From Neisseriales bacterium (GTDB lineage: Bacteria > Pseudomonadota > Gammaproteobacteria > Burkholderiales > UBA11063), in contig SSGX01000021.1 in NCBI GenBank assembly GCA_008017155.1, forward strand, positions 1 through 64,000: 64,000 bases of DNA, written 5' to 3'. This document shows positions 48,800 through 58,136 of the stretch, in pieces. Numbering within the stretch: the stretch's first letter is position 1; every line of letters begins with the position of its first letter. The notes under the pieces are model-generated. The model searched no databases. It was not told where the DNA came from and saw only the letters and a program-made list of their open reading frames with translations. The position numbers were made by a program, and so were the translations under genes.

Positions 48800-49153
48800 A
48801 AGATGTTAGGTCAACTAATATAATCCTATTAGCTGTATTCATGATTATTTTTATTTGTCCAATTTTTGCAAGCGATCTAAAAGAAGTTAAACTACCAGAG
48901 ACCGAAACAAAATTTTTAACTTCTAAAATTAATGGAATTAAGTATGCACCGTTCATAAGTTTTCCTGAAGGTTATCACACAAATAACAAAAATTATTCAG
49001 TCCTATGAAAAAGATGATAATGGTTATATGGCTATTGAAGTAGGTAAATTTTATAACAATCTTCCAACTGATAAATCATTTAATAAAAAGTTTGAAGTCC
49101 TAAATAATGAAAATCACGTATCAATGGTTCCAGTAGGGGGGGTAATGAGCTAA
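48800..49153 (+). pseudogene. Frameshifted small exported protein gene
   Basis: One frame reads STNIILLAVFMIIFICPIFA, a signal peptide ending in an Ala-x-Ala-like region, and continues as SDLKEVKLPETETKFLTSKI to a stop at 49006-49008. A second frame, offset by one base, continues plausibly (YEKDDNGYMAIEVGKFY, then a stop at 49151-49153). Together they look like one protein of about 115 residues broken by a frameshift near 48975-49005. The first frame has no good start codon (ATG 48841 falls within the hydrophobic core). The family is not recognised. Confidence 0.5.
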
Positions 49154-49288
49154 GGTTTTTGTTTAACCCTTGTGATACATAGAAAGTTATTTTTAATCCT
49201 TAAGGAAGTAATTAATACCGAAAGTTAAAAATCTAGCTATATAGTGCACTCCTTATAGAAAGTAGAAAAGTTACTTAACAATACTTTG
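49154..49288. other. Spacer after the frameshifted remnant
   Basis: 135 bp between the remnant and the EamA gene stop. AT-rich, with no gene, no terminator hairpin and no repeat that I can support. Confidence 0.4.
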
Positions 49289-50155
49289 TTATTTTTTTAA
49301 CTCCAGCATTCGTTTTCCGATATAAATTGCAACCAGAATAACAACTATCCCACAACTTTGAATTAAATTTAGGCGTTCATCAAAAATAAAAAAGGCATAA
49401 ATTGCAGCAAATATTGGAGATAATAATAAAAATAATGAGCTAAGTTGTAAGGGTAGAAACTTTACCCCGTAGGCAAGTAAGGTTTGTCCCAGAACCTGTC
49501 CAAAAATAGCAATTGCTAATAATATAAACCAACCATATGCTGTTTGGGGAAAAATCACTTCCTGTTTAATTGCGGCTAGGGCAAAAAGTAATATTCCACC
49601 AGTTAAACAAACTAGAACCATTACCCGATTAACTGAATAATTACTGGCAGCCTTTTTGATTAAAGTTAAAAATAATGCATAAAATATTGCGGATAGTAAG
49701 GCAAGCCAGTCACCAATCAGATGCTTATGATCAAGATCAGTTTTCCCCATGAGTAAATATAGACCAATAATTGCCAAAATAACACTATAGATAAATCTAA
49801 AAGAAACTTTCTCATGAAAAAACACTATTGAAATCGGAACAATAAAAAATGGTGCCATATTGGTAAGTAAGGTTGCTTCTGCCAGTGAAGTGTATAAAAT
49901 TGAGACATTATATACGGCAAGATCAAGTGCAAAAAATAAACCAGATAACATAGAATAAATAATAACTTCACGAGTTAACTTACTAGAATTGGTTTTTTTG
50001 CCTGAAAATTTGTCTAGACATAGTAATAACGGGATAGTTAATAAAAGCCGATAGGCTCCACTAGCAACCGGTCCAGCCACAGAAAAACGGATAAGTAAAC
50101 TTGCAAAGACAATACTGGCAATTGCAAATAGTACGATTGAAATATGTTTATTCAT
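49289..50155 (-). CDS. EamA family (DMT) transporter
   Basis: A 288-residue protein with ten hydrophobic segments in two EamA repeats; LLTNMAPFFIVPISIVFFHEK and LLSPIFAAIYAFFIFDERL (in part) are the mirrored motif at the end of each repeat. Likely a drug/metabolite exporter. ATG overlaps the NamZ stop by 8 bp, so the two are coupled on the minus strand. Confidence 0.85.
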   Translation of the reverse strand: MNKHISIVLFAIASIVFASLLIRFSVAGPVASGAYRLLLTIPLLLCLDKFSGKKTNSSKLTREVIIYSMLSGLFFALDLAVYNVSILYTSLAEATLLTNMAPFFIVPISIVFFHEKVSFRFIYSVILAIIGLYLLMGKTDLDHKHLIGDWLALLSAIFYALFLTLIKKAASNYSVNRVMVLVCLTGGILLFALAAIKQEVIFPQTAYGWFILLAIAIFGQVLGQTLLAYGVKFLPLQLSSLFLLLSPIFAAIYAFFIFDERLNLIQSCGIVVILVAIYIGKRMLELKK

Positions 50156-51332
50156 CGTTTTCCGGGTAGAGGAGATATTTATTTCTGATTACCGCAAATT
50201 TTTTCAATCCAGGCTGCCAACTGCTACGAATTTCACTTTCTGTTTTACCTGCAATTATTTGCTGTTTTAAGCTATCATTGCCAGCCAGCTTATCAAAGAA
50301 ATTAGTGAAAAAATGAGCTTTATCTGGAAATTCTTTATATGCACGAAGTAGATATTTTAGGTTGATCTTACCGTCAGTTTGTTCTAGTACCTCGTCTGCT
50401 GGCATTTGTAGATCCCAGCCATAGCATAGTTTTCCATTTAATGGTGGGTTAGTCGCGCCAGACATCGGGTGTGGTGTAAAGCTAAAATCAGTCTTATAAT
50501 CAGGATGACCTATTACTTGAAATGGCGTGCTTGTTCCACGTCCAATACTTAGCTGTGTGCCTTCGAACCAGCCAAGACTTGGGTATAGATAAATTGCCGT
50601 CATATTAGGTAAATTCGGCGAAGGCTTATCGGTTAGCTGATACTTACTTGCGTGTGTATAATTTGCAACAGGAATGATAGTTAATTTTAATTGGTGAGAT
50701 TTATTTTTAGGGCTAAGATCTAGCCACTCTTCACCAACAAGCATTCTTGCATATTCGCCGATAGTCATCCCATAAACAATTGGAATAGCCTGCATTCCTA
50801 CAAAAGATTTATATTTTGGTTCTAAAATCGGTCCATCGATATAAAATCCATTTGGGTTTGCTCTATCAAGTATAATTAATTGTTTATTATACTCGCTAGC
50901 TGCTTCCATTATCTTTTGTAATGAAGATATATAAGTATAATACCTGACACCCACATCTTGAATATCAAAGATAATTACATCTACATCAGCTAAGTCGTTC
51001 TTAGTTGGCTTATCTTTTTTACCATACAATGATACAATTTTAAATTTAGTATTTGTTGAATTTTGATTAGTAACTGCAAAACCTGCATCTGCTTCAACGT
51101 TAAAACCGTGTTCAGGGGTAAATACCTTAACAATATTAATTTGCTTCTTACTAAGAAAATCAACAATATTCTGTCCATTGACTTGTGAAGAGTTATTGGC
51201 AAAGACTGCAACTCTTTTATTGCTAATTTGTGATTCATAAAGTTCAAATCTTGCATCACCATTGATTATTGATTCTGCTTGTGCAAAGAAAGGTAATATA
51301 ATAGAGCAGATGAGAAAAAAGATAACCTGCAT
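50148..51332 (-). CDS. DUF1343/NamZ-type exo-beta-N-acetylmuramidase
   Basis: 394 residues with the start at 51332, which gives a signal peptide MQVIFFLICSIILPFFAQA; the longest frame adds 27 unlikely residues. DUF1343 motifs: RVAVFANNSSQVNGQNIVD, VFTPEHGFNVEADAGF, FDIQDVGVRYYTYISSL, and LSIGRGTSTPFQVIGHP. Members (GH171) cut N-acetylmuramic acid from peptidoglycan ends. They are better known in Bacteroidetes and Firmicutes. Coupled to an EamA exporter/importer, it may feed cell-wall sugar recovery. Confidence 0.85.
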   Translation of the reverse strand: MQVIFFLICSIILPFFAQAESIINGDARFELYESQISNKRVAVFANNSSQVNGQNIVDFLSKKQINIVKVFTPEHGFNVEADAGFAVTNQNSTNTKFKIVSLYGKKDKPTKNDLADVDVIIFDIQDVGVRYYTYISSLQKIMEAASEYNKQLIILDRANPNGFYIDGPILEPKYKSFVGMQAIPIVYGMTIGEYARMLVGEEWLDLSPKNKSHQLKLTIIPVANYTHASKYQLTDKPSPNLPNMTAIYLYPSLGWFEGTQLSIGRGTSTPFQVIGHPDYKTDFSFTPHPMSGATNPPLNGKLCYGWDLQMPADEVLEQTDGKINLKYLLRAYKEFPDKAHFFTNFFDKLAGNDSLKQQIIAGKTESEIRSSWQPGLKKFAVIRNKYLLYPENDE

Positions 51333-51434
51333 AGTGTAATGCCTAACAATAAATATCAGCGATTTTACTATATTCCTTAATCGGCTATCAGCGGAATATA
51401 GTAAAATAGGCAATAAATTTTGTTTAAAAGTATT

Positions 51435-52676
51435 ATGTCAGTTAAAATTTATAAATCTCAAATTGATACTTTCATCTTGGTGGTAATTCTTACCATGATT
51501 GGTTTTTATAATTCACTGGCATTTATCAAAACTCAAGATTATATCTTTCATCATTTTAGTGCGACGGGAGATATAATCTTCTCAATTTCTTTTATTAACG
51601 CTTTATCTTTTCTTTTTCGCCCATTGGGTGGTACGATTCGTTCTTTATTTCACCACAAAATTAAAAGACCATTATTGCCATACTTTGTTTTGGTATATGC
51701 TTTTTATAATATTGCTGTCATTAATCTTGTTGTCTATTTCCCAATTAACTATGCTATTGCCACCTTGATTTTTAACTGTATTTTGATCGGGATCTTACTT
51801 GGGGCGATCTACCCAGAAGCAATAGTTAGAATCCTAGATAAAGATAGACTTTCGCCAGCTCGGAAGGTGTTTGTTGGCAATTGTTATTTTATTGCGGTTT
51901 ATTTTGGCGCTGCATTTACGAAGCTTACTCTTGCCGATGTAAATAATCCAATCTATAAAATAATAATTTCTTTGATGCCACTAATCTTCTGTATTTTTGC
52001 GATTTATTTTTATCTTCATACCCGCAGGGAACTATCAGAGAGTGAAGAAAAGGCAGTATTATATGAAGCTGTAAATTCAGTTATCTGTGTTAGAAATAAT
52101 TTCTGGACTATCATTAGATTTACCTGCTTTTTGACTTTTGTGACAAGTCTAAATGCTTTTTTTTCAACAGTAATGCCATTTTATCTAGTGCGTTATCTTA
52201 ATTATACCGAAAGTAGCGTTTTTAATTTGCAGGTTGTCATTTTTCTATTTTCAATTGCAGGGTTAGTTATTGGAGCTATCTTTCATCAAAAATTGGGGCG
52301 CAGGTTACACATAGTGCTTGGCTTATTAATCAAGATTATTTTATACTTTCTATTTAAGGCTTATATCAAGAATGATTATATTCAAATCCTAGTTTTTGAA
52401 TCAATTTGTATGCTTTTTGTTGGATTGATGCTATCAAAAATCCTAACGGTTCTTGATAGTATTTTTGAAGTAAAATATAAATTTGGCTCAATTAGCATTA
52501 TCTATAATCTTACTTTTGGCTTTTTTAGCGGCTTGGGTGTATTTTTGTCGACTTATCTGATTAGTAAATCAGGTAATCTGTATGTTCCCTCAATAATTAT
52601 CATTACTTTCAGCTATTTATCTCTCGTAAGCCTATGGTTTACTCCTAATAAAGATTTCTTTCGCTATGTTAAATAA
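51435..52676 (+). CDS. MFS transporter
   Basis: About 413 residues, twelve hydrophobic segments. FLFRPLGGTIRSLFHHKIKR in the early loop is the MHS-like signature (FRPLGG), though GR is poorly kept. It is divergent from the NamZ gene by about 100 bp. Starts at ATG 51435 or TTG 51420 are possible; neither has a strong ribosome-binding site. Substrate unknown. Confidence 0.7.
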   Translation: MSVKIYKSQIDTFILVVILTMIGFYNSLAFIKTQDYIFHHFSATGDIIFSISFINALSFLFRPLGGTIRSLFHHKIKRPLLPYFVLVYAFYNIAVINLVVYFPINYAIATLIFNCILIGILLGAIYPEAIVRILDKDRLSPARKVFVGNCYFIAVYFGAAFTKLTLADVNNPIYKIIISLMPLIFCIFAIYFYLHTRRELSESEEKAVLYEAVNSVICVRNNFWTIIRFTCFLTFVTSLNAFFSTVMPFYLVRYLNYTESSVFNLQVVIFLFSIAGLVIGAIFHQKLGRRLHIVLGLLIKIILYFLFKAYIKNDYIQILVFESICMLFVGLMLSKILTVLDSIFEVKYKFGSISIIYNLTFGFFSGLGVFLSTYLISKSGNLYVPSIIIITFSYLSLVSLWFTPNKDFFRYVK

Positions 52677-52693
52677 TAATGGTAATTTATTAG

Positions 52694-53776
52694 TTAGCCC
52701 TCTTTTTTAAGAATAACTAGCCAGCCTATACCAAATAATAATATAGTAGGAACTATAGCGGATAGTATTGCATTCCAATTATATATTACAGCAATGAAGC
52801 CAATTAATTTATTGCTAAAAAAGAATGCTACGCCTATTAAAATACCAAAAAAAAGTTTTGTACTCAGATTAATATTTCGTCCATTGTTGGGTATAAAACC
52901 AATCGCGATAAACGCCATTGAAATACAAGCAATTGGATAAAGTAGTTTACTCCAAAATGCAATTTCATAACGGTTGACTGCCTGATTATTATTTTTTAGA
53001 TGATCAATGTATTTCGATAAACCAAATGCTGGCATATCTTCTGGTGCTATTACTAACACATTAAAATAACTGGGGTCAATGCTAGATTTCCAGTTTAATT
53101 CATTTGGTTTTTCAATTATTATCTTATCACTTGAATAATTATAAACTATAGGAAAATGTAGATCCCATCCATGTATCCCTGTTTGATAGCTAGCACTTTC
53201 GGCAACTATATATTTTTTTAATTGCTGCTTATCATCATAAGCAAATATTTGGATTCCTCGAATGGTATTACTATCATTTTGATCTATCTGTTTAATATTT
53301 ATAATATTATGCTCACCATCTTTACTCCATACTCCCGAAGATAGTTCGGTAGAAATTTGCTCATTCATCTTATTCATTTTATATACTTTGGCGAAATGGC
53401 TCGAGGTTGGAGCTATTACTTCACCAACTAGAAATGTAATAACCGTAAAGATTATTCCAAAAATTGCAAGTATTTTGGTTATATCACCAAGCGAAATACC
53501 AGAAGTACGCATTATTGCATATTCTGAAGTTTTTACTAGTCCAAGCATACCAGTCATCACACCAATTAAAACAGCAAGCGGCACGAGCAAGTATATATAT
53601 GTAGGAAGTAATGCACCAAGATAAATGAACATTGATAAGGTAGTATAACTCCCTTTTCCAACACTGCTAATCTCACTAATTGCATTAACAATAGTATAGA
53701 TCATTGAGAATGCAAATAATAATGTTACAGTATTAAGAAAGCATTTTTTTAGTATATAGCGGGAGAGTGTATTCAT
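52694..53776 (-). CDS. lptG: LPS export ABC transporter permease LptG
   Basis: 360 residues with the start at 53776, giving MNTLSRYILKKCFLNTVTLLF; the longer frame adds 32 residues before this typical start. YIYLLVPLAVLIGVMTGMLGL and SEYAIMRTSGISL are the LptG/LptF signature; six transmembrane helices flank a periplasmic beta-jellyroll domain. It pairs with LptF to extract LPS from the inner membrane. ATG overlaps the lptF stop as ATGA. Confidence 0.93.
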   Translation of the reverse strand: MNTLSRYILKKCFLNTVTLLFAFSMIYTIVNAISEISSVGKGSYTTLSMFIYLGALLPTYIYLLVPLAVLIGVMTGMLGLVKTSEYAIMRTSGISLGDITKILAIFGIIFTVITFLVGEVIAPTSSHFAKVYKMNKMNEQISTELSSGVWSKDGEHNIINIKQIDQNDSNTIRGIQIFAYDDKQQLKKYIVAESASYQTGIHGWDLHFPIVYNYSSDKIIIEKPNELNWKSSIDPSYFNVLVIAPEDMPAFGLSKYIDHLKNNNQAVNRYEIAFWSKLLYPIACISMAFIAIGFIPNNGRNINLSTKLFFGILIGVAFFFSNKLIGFIAVIYNWNAILSAIVPTILLFGIGWLVILKKEG

Positions 53777-54870
53777 TTGTTTTTTGAGCGGAAATAACCA
53801 TTTGGTTTGGTTTTTACGTAGGTAAGTGCAATTGCAATACCAATGATGATTATATGAACTGGCATGGTCCATAATGCCGAGTAAATTTTATCATCATTAA
53901 TTTGTGCATTAATAGTCATAATTATATTTTGATAGACACCATAGATAATTGGCGGAAAAATGAATACCAGGCTATTTTGTACTCTTGAGGTTTGCATACT
54001 TAATGGTACGGCGATTAATCCCATTACAAAAGTCATAATCATTATGGATACTCGCCAAGAGAGCTCTCCTCGATTATGAGGCTCGGCATATAGGCGAATT
54101 AAATCTCTTGTTGGGTAGGATTGGGTATTTAATTGAGCACGATCTCGGTCTGGATCATATGCTTGTTTTAGTGTCGCAGTGAAGGTTTTAAATGACATTA
54201 ATAAGATACTACCACTTTCATAATTATCAAGCTGATAACGATTGCCATTAAAAAGAGTTAACTTAATCATACCTTGATTATTGCTAACTTTACCTTCATT
54301 AGCAGTTATGTTATAGCTAATATTACTTTCATCCTGATATTTAAGAAATATGTTTTTAGCATAGCCGTCATTTAATGAAAATTTCTCGATATAATAAACA
54401 TCTTTATTATCCGGTGATTCTCTGAAAATACCCTCAGTTAGAGCCATTGTAGCTGATTGTTTAGCTAGGAAATTTGCATATTGATTTGATTGTCTAACAG
54501 CCCAAGGAGTTATCAACATAGAGCATACTCCACAGGTGATTGCTAATGGAGTTACAAAAATTGCCGTTTGTTTAAGCCAACGAAAGGGCGATATACCACA
54601 TGAAAGCCAGATTGCTAACTCATGATCTTTAGAATAGCGATTAAAAGTAATTACGATTGATAAAAAAGTCGCAATATTTAATATCATTGGAAAGCTAGCA
54701 AGGGTACCATACAATGTCAATGTAAATAGTGTAACTTTTGGTATATGCCCACTTGAAGCTTGGTCTAGTAATTTGAATAATTCTGTTATCGGCAGGATAA
54801 TAACCAACACGATCAAGATGCGCGCAGCATTAGCCACAAGTTCGCGATAAAAAACGTTCTTTATTAACAT
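53773..54870 (-). CDS. lptF: LPS export ABC transporter permease LptF
   Basis: 365 residues with the start at 54870 (MLIKNVFYRELVANAARIL). The longest frame adds 84 residues that run back into the pepA coding region and are not family-like. IATFLSIVITFNRYSKDHELAIWLSCGIS holds the LptF signature; the C-terminus has VMGLIAVPLSMQTSR. Divergent from pepA, the usual arrangement in Proteobacteria. Confidence 0.93.
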   Translation of the reverse strand: MLIKNVFYRELVANAARILIVLVIILPITELFKLLDQASSGHIPKVTLFTLTLYGTLASFPMILNIATFLSIVITFNRYSKDHELAIWLSCGISPFRWLKQTAIFVTPLAITCGVCSMLITPWAVRQSNQYANFLAKQSATMALTEGIFRESPDNKDVYYIEKFSLNDGYAKNIFLKYQDESNISYNITANEGKVSNNQGMIKLTLFNGNRYQLDNYESGSILLMSFKTFTATLKQAYDPDRDRAQLNTQSYPTRDLIRLYAEPHNRGELSWRVSIMIMTFVMGLIAVPLSMQTSRVQNSLVFIFPPIIYGVYQNIIMTINAQINDDKIYSALWTMPVHIIIIGIAIALTYVKTKPNGYFRSKNK

Positions 54871-54905
54871 AATAAATGCTAGAATATCGTAATTGGAGTA
54901 TTTTA

Positions 54906-54917
54906 ACACATATGTGT
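54906..54917. promoter_or_regulatory. Palindrome in the lptF/pepA divergent region
   Basis: A perfect 12-bp palindrome ACACATATGTGT in the 72-bp region shared by lptF (minus) and pepA (plus). Its position suits an operator, but no regulator is known for it here. Confidence 0.3.
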
Positions 54918-54942
54918 CGCAATCAGGAAAGGTAGTTTGATT

Positions 54943-56391
54943 ATGCAGTTTAAATTTAAGCATTCTAAGATAGCATTTAGTGAAAAAAGTAAAGGTGGAA
55001 GTGGTTTTAATGTACTTATTGATTTTGCTAGCCAATTGAAAACTACCTACATTGAAGCAAGTAAAACTGATAAAAAATTCATTACTGAAGATACTAGCAA
55101 GGCTGGTACCATTCTTGTCCATGCTAATAACCTTTATCTGAGTTTAGGCGAAAAAGATAAATATAGTGCAGCCACCGTACTAGCAGTTGCATCTAGTTTG
55201 GCTAGATTTATTTCCAGCAAGAAAATAGATGAATTAAATTTACATTTTAAAGATAGCCAAGCTTTCGCTGGCGATGAAATTCAATTACCTGAATTTACCG
55301 AACAGTTTTTAGTTGAATTAGTTAATTCTCTATATTATTTTGACGAATTTAAGAGTGAAAAAAATCCTCTCGCTTTGAGTAAAGTTAATATCCTAAGTAA
55401 TCTTGATTTATCAAAATCAATAAATGATGCAATATCACTTCTTGAAGGATTGTTTATCGTTAGAGATCTAGGGAATAACCCACCAAATGTTGCAACACCA
55501 ACTTATCTGGGTAATGTAGCCAAAGATTTTGAAAAAATCAATAAAAATGTAAATGCTGAAATTCTTGCCGAAAAAGAAATAAAAGAGCTTGGCATGAATA
55601 CCTTTCTTGGTGTTGCAAAGGGTTCTAAAGAAGAACCGCGTTTCATTAAGCTTGAGTATAAAGGTGGCAAGAAAAATGCAAAACCGATAATTCTAGTTGG
55701 TAAGGGCATTACATTTGATTCGGGTGGTATTAGTCTAAAACCTGGTGCCAATATGGATGATATGAAATATGATATGTGTGGTGCTGCAACCGTATTAGGA
55801 GTTTTTGCAGCAGTTGCGAGCCTTGGACTTGAAGTTAATCTTATTACTCTTGTTGCCGCTTGTGAAAATATGCCTTCGGGTAAAGCGCAGAAACCAGGGG
55901 ATATAGTTACAACTATGGCTGGTAAGACCGTTGAAATACTTAATACAGATGCGGAAGGACGCTTGATTTTATGTGATGCCCTTCATTATGCAAAACGTTT
56001 TAAACCAGAATTTGTAGTTGATGTTGCTACTCTAACTGGAGCATGCGTAATTGCTCTTGGTAGTGCGGCTAGTGGTCTTTATGTGAATGATGAAGATTTA
56101 TATACAGATATTCAGGCTGCATCTGTAAAAGCTAACGATAAAGTTTGGCGAATGCCGTTATTTGATGAATATAGCAAAATGATCCAAGGTAACCATGCTG
56201 ATTTACTCAATATAGGTGGTTGGGGTGGTAAAGGTGGTAGTGCAACAGCAGCAGCTTTTTTAAAAGAGTTTGTCGATTATAAATGGGCGCATCTTGATAT
56301 TGCTGGTGTCGCTAACTCTCCTGAAGCTAAAGGTGCTACCGGACGACCATTTAAGGTGCTAGTTGAATTAATTCGCGCAAAAGCTAGCTAG
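54943..56391 (+). CDS. pepA: Leucyl aminopeptidase (cytosol aminopeptidase)
   Basis: 482 residues with ATG 54943; TTG 54937 only adds two residues. The M17 signature NTDAEGRLIL near 325-334 and metal ligands in ILVGKGITFDSGGISLKPG are intact. N-terminal macro-like domain, C-terminal catalytic domain. Besides peptide turnover, PepA can bind DNA as a regulator in some bacteria. In many relatives holC follows; here ndk does. Confidence 0.95.
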   Translation: MQFKFKHSKIAFSEKSKGGSGFNVLIDFASQLKTTYIEASKTDKKFITEDTSKAGTILVHANNLYLSLGEKDKYSAATVLAVASSLARFISSKKIDELNLHFKDSQAFAGDEIQLPEFTEQFLVELVNSLYYFDEFKSEKNPLALSKVNILSNLDLSKSINDAISLLEGLFIVRDLGNNPPNVATPTYLGNVAKDFEKINKNVNAEILAEKEIKELGMNTFLGVAKGSKEEPRFIKLEYKGGKKNAKPIILVGKGITFDSGGISLKPGANMDDMKYDMCGAATVLGVFAAVASLGLEVNLITLVAACENMPSGKAQKPGDIVTTMAGKTVEILNTDAEGRLILCDALHYAKRFKPEFVVDVATLTGACVIALGSAASGLYVNDEDLYTDIQAASVKANDKVWRMPLFDEYSKMIQGNHADLLNIGGWGGKGGSATAAAFLKEFVDYKWAHLDIAGVANSPEAKGATGRPFKVLVELIRAKAS

Positions 56392-56441
56392 GCTTTGTGC
56401 TATAATCTTGGCTTTAAAAATATATTCAAAGGTATTATGTA

Positions 56442-56873
56442 ATGGCTTTAGAAAGAACTATATCAATTGTTAAACCAGACGCTGTTGGTAAAAATGTGAT
56501 TGGGAAAATATACTCTCGTTTTGAAGATGCTGGTTTAAAAGTAGTTGCGGCAAAGATGAAACATCTTTCGCAAAAAGAAGCTGAAGGTTTTTATGCAGTT
56601 CATAAAGAGCGTCCTTTTTTTAAAGATTTAGTATCTTTTATGACATCTGGTCCAGTAATGATACAGGTTCTTGAAGGTGAGAATGCGGTAGCTAAAAATC
56701 GTGAAATTATGGGTGCAACAAACCCTAAAGATGCTGCTGCCGGTACAATTCGTGCTGATTTTGCTAGCTCAATTGATGAAAATGCTGTGCATGGTTCTGA
56801 TAGTGCTGAAAATGCAGCAATAGAAATAGCTTATTTCTTTTCTGCAACTGAAATCTGCCCACGTACCAGATAA
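56442..56873 (+). CDS. ndk: Nucleoside diphosphate kinase
   Basis: A 143-residue enzyme with the opening [18 protein letters not shown] and the active-site signature [17 protein letters not shown], including the phosphorylated His in HGSD. It balances NTP pools. It starts the conserved run ndk-rlmN-pilW-ispG-hisS-yfgM-bamB-der but has its own terminator. Confidence 0.97.
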   Translation: MALERTISIVKPDAVGKNVIGKIYSRFEDAGLKVVAAKMKHLSQKEAEGFYAVHKERPFFKDLVSFMTSGPVMIQVLEGENAVAKNREIMGATNPKDAAAGTIRADFASSIDENAVHGSDSAENAAIEIAYFFSATEICPRTR

Positions 56874-56896
56874 GCATAAGTATTTATGACTATGAT

Positions 56897-56927
56897 AAAT
56901 CGTGGCAATAGTTGCCGCGATTTTTTA
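56897..56927 (+). terminator. Terminator after ndk
   Basis: 12-bp stem with one G-U pair, AAATCGTGGCAA (56897-56908) and TTGCCGCGATTT (56912-56923 including the first Ts), loop TAG, followed by TTTTTAT. Confidence 0.85.
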
Positions 56928-56963
56928 TGTGTGGCGTCTGATAAATTAAGACTTTCTAATAAG

Positions 56964-56993
56964 TTGCTAGAGCGTATTGTATTGTTATATAAT
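56964..56993 (+). promoter_or_regulatory. Promoter of the rlmN operon
   Basis: TTGCTA (56964-56969), an 18-bp spacer, then a perfect TATAAT (56988-56993), 44 bp before the rlmN start. It probably drives the whole rlmN-to-der run. Confidence 0.6.
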
Positions 56994-57037
56994 AACTCTT
57001 AGGGTGTACAGGCTCAAATTATCATAAGAATGAAATA

Positions 57038-58132
57038 ATGAAAATTAATTTGTTAAATTTTACTTTACCAAAATTAGAAGAATATTTTCTAAGTATTGAT
57101 GAAAAAAAATTTCGTGCGCGGCAGGTTTTTCGCTGGATGCATATTTATGGTGCTGAAACCTTTGCTGAAATGACGGATCTTGCCAAATCACTCCGAGCAA
57201 AGCTTGAAGAGATTGCTACGATTGAAGTCCCTAAGCTTGTTACTGAAGGAGTCTCTAGCGATGGTACCCGCAAATGGGCGCTTGAAGTTGGTAATGGTAA
57301 TAAAATTGAAGCTGTATTTATTCCGGAAGATGATCGCGGAACTTTATGTGTTTCATCTCAGGTTGGTTGTGCCTTAGAATGTCAGTTTTGCTCAACAGCA
57401 AGACAGGGATTTAATCGTAATTTAACTCCAGGTGAAATTGTTGGACAGCTTTGGTGGGCAAACAAACGTCTTGGACGCGATCCAAAAGGTGAAAAGCTAA
57501 TTACTAATGTTGTTATGATGGGTATGGGTGAGCCGCTAGCTAATTATGATAATGTAATTGATGCCATGAAAATTATTCTTGATGATAATGCATATAACTT
57601 ATCAAAGCGGAAGTTGACACTTTCTACAAGTGGTATGATACCAGGTCTTGATCGTTTGGGCGATGATTGCCCAGTTTCGTTAGCAATAAGTCTACATGCT
57701 TCGAATGATGTAGTTCGTGATCAAATTATTCCATTAAATAAAAAATATCCGATTGCGGAACTTTTAGAAGCTTGTAAACGCTATTTACAGAAATCACCCA
57801 AAGATTATGTAACATTTGAATATGTAATGTTAAAAGATGTAAATGATAACCTTGAACATGCTATTGAATTATCTAGTCTAGTAAAAGGTATTGAGTGTAA
57901 GTTTAATTTAATTCCTTTTAATCCATTTCCCAATTCTGGTTTCGAGTCTTCAAGTATGAATCAGATCGTTAGGTTTCAAAGAATATTACAAAATGCTGGC
58001 TATATTACGACAGTTAGAAAGACCCGTGGTGATGATATTGATGCAGCTTGTGGTCAATTAGTTGGTAAAGTTAATGATAAGACTAAACGTCAGGAAAAAT
58101 GGAAAAACTTTATTCCTTTGCAAGAGGTTTAA
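57038..58132 (+). CDS. rlmN: 23S rRNA/tRNA adenine-C2 methyltransferase RlmN
   Basis: A 364-residue radical-SAM enzyme. The cluster motif [20 protein letters not shown] holds CxxxCxx[13 protein letters not shown] is the family GGE-like SAM motif, and the C-terminal [16 protein letters not shown] carries the methyl-bearing Cys. It methylates A2503 of 23S rRNA and A37 of tRNAs. The next gene starts 4 bp after its stop. Confidence 0.97.
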   Translation: MKINLLNFTLPKLEEYFLSIDEKKFRARQVFRWMHIYGAETFAEMTDLAKSLRAKLEEIATIEVPKLVTEGVSSDGTRKWALEVGNGNKIEAVFIPEDDRGTLCVSSQVGCALECQFCSTARQGFNRNLTPGEIVGQLWWANKRLGRDPKGEKLITNVVMMGMGEPLANYDNVIDAMKIILDDNAYNLSKRKLTLSTSGMIPGLDRLGDDCPVSLAISLHASNDVVRDQIIPLNKKYPIAELLEACKRYLQKSPKDYVTFEYVMLKDVNDNLEHAIELSSLVKGIECKFNLIPFNPFPNSGFESSSMNQIVRFQRILQNAGYITTVRKTRGDDIDAACGQLVGKVNDKTKRQEKWKNFIPLQEV

Positions 58133-58136
58133 TTAG

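Noticed and set aside
53777-55122. N-terminal extensions of the LptG and LptF frames (32 and 84 residues)
   Set aside because: They lack family similarity and overlap lptF or pepA; inner ATGs give family-typical N-termini and an ATGA overlap.
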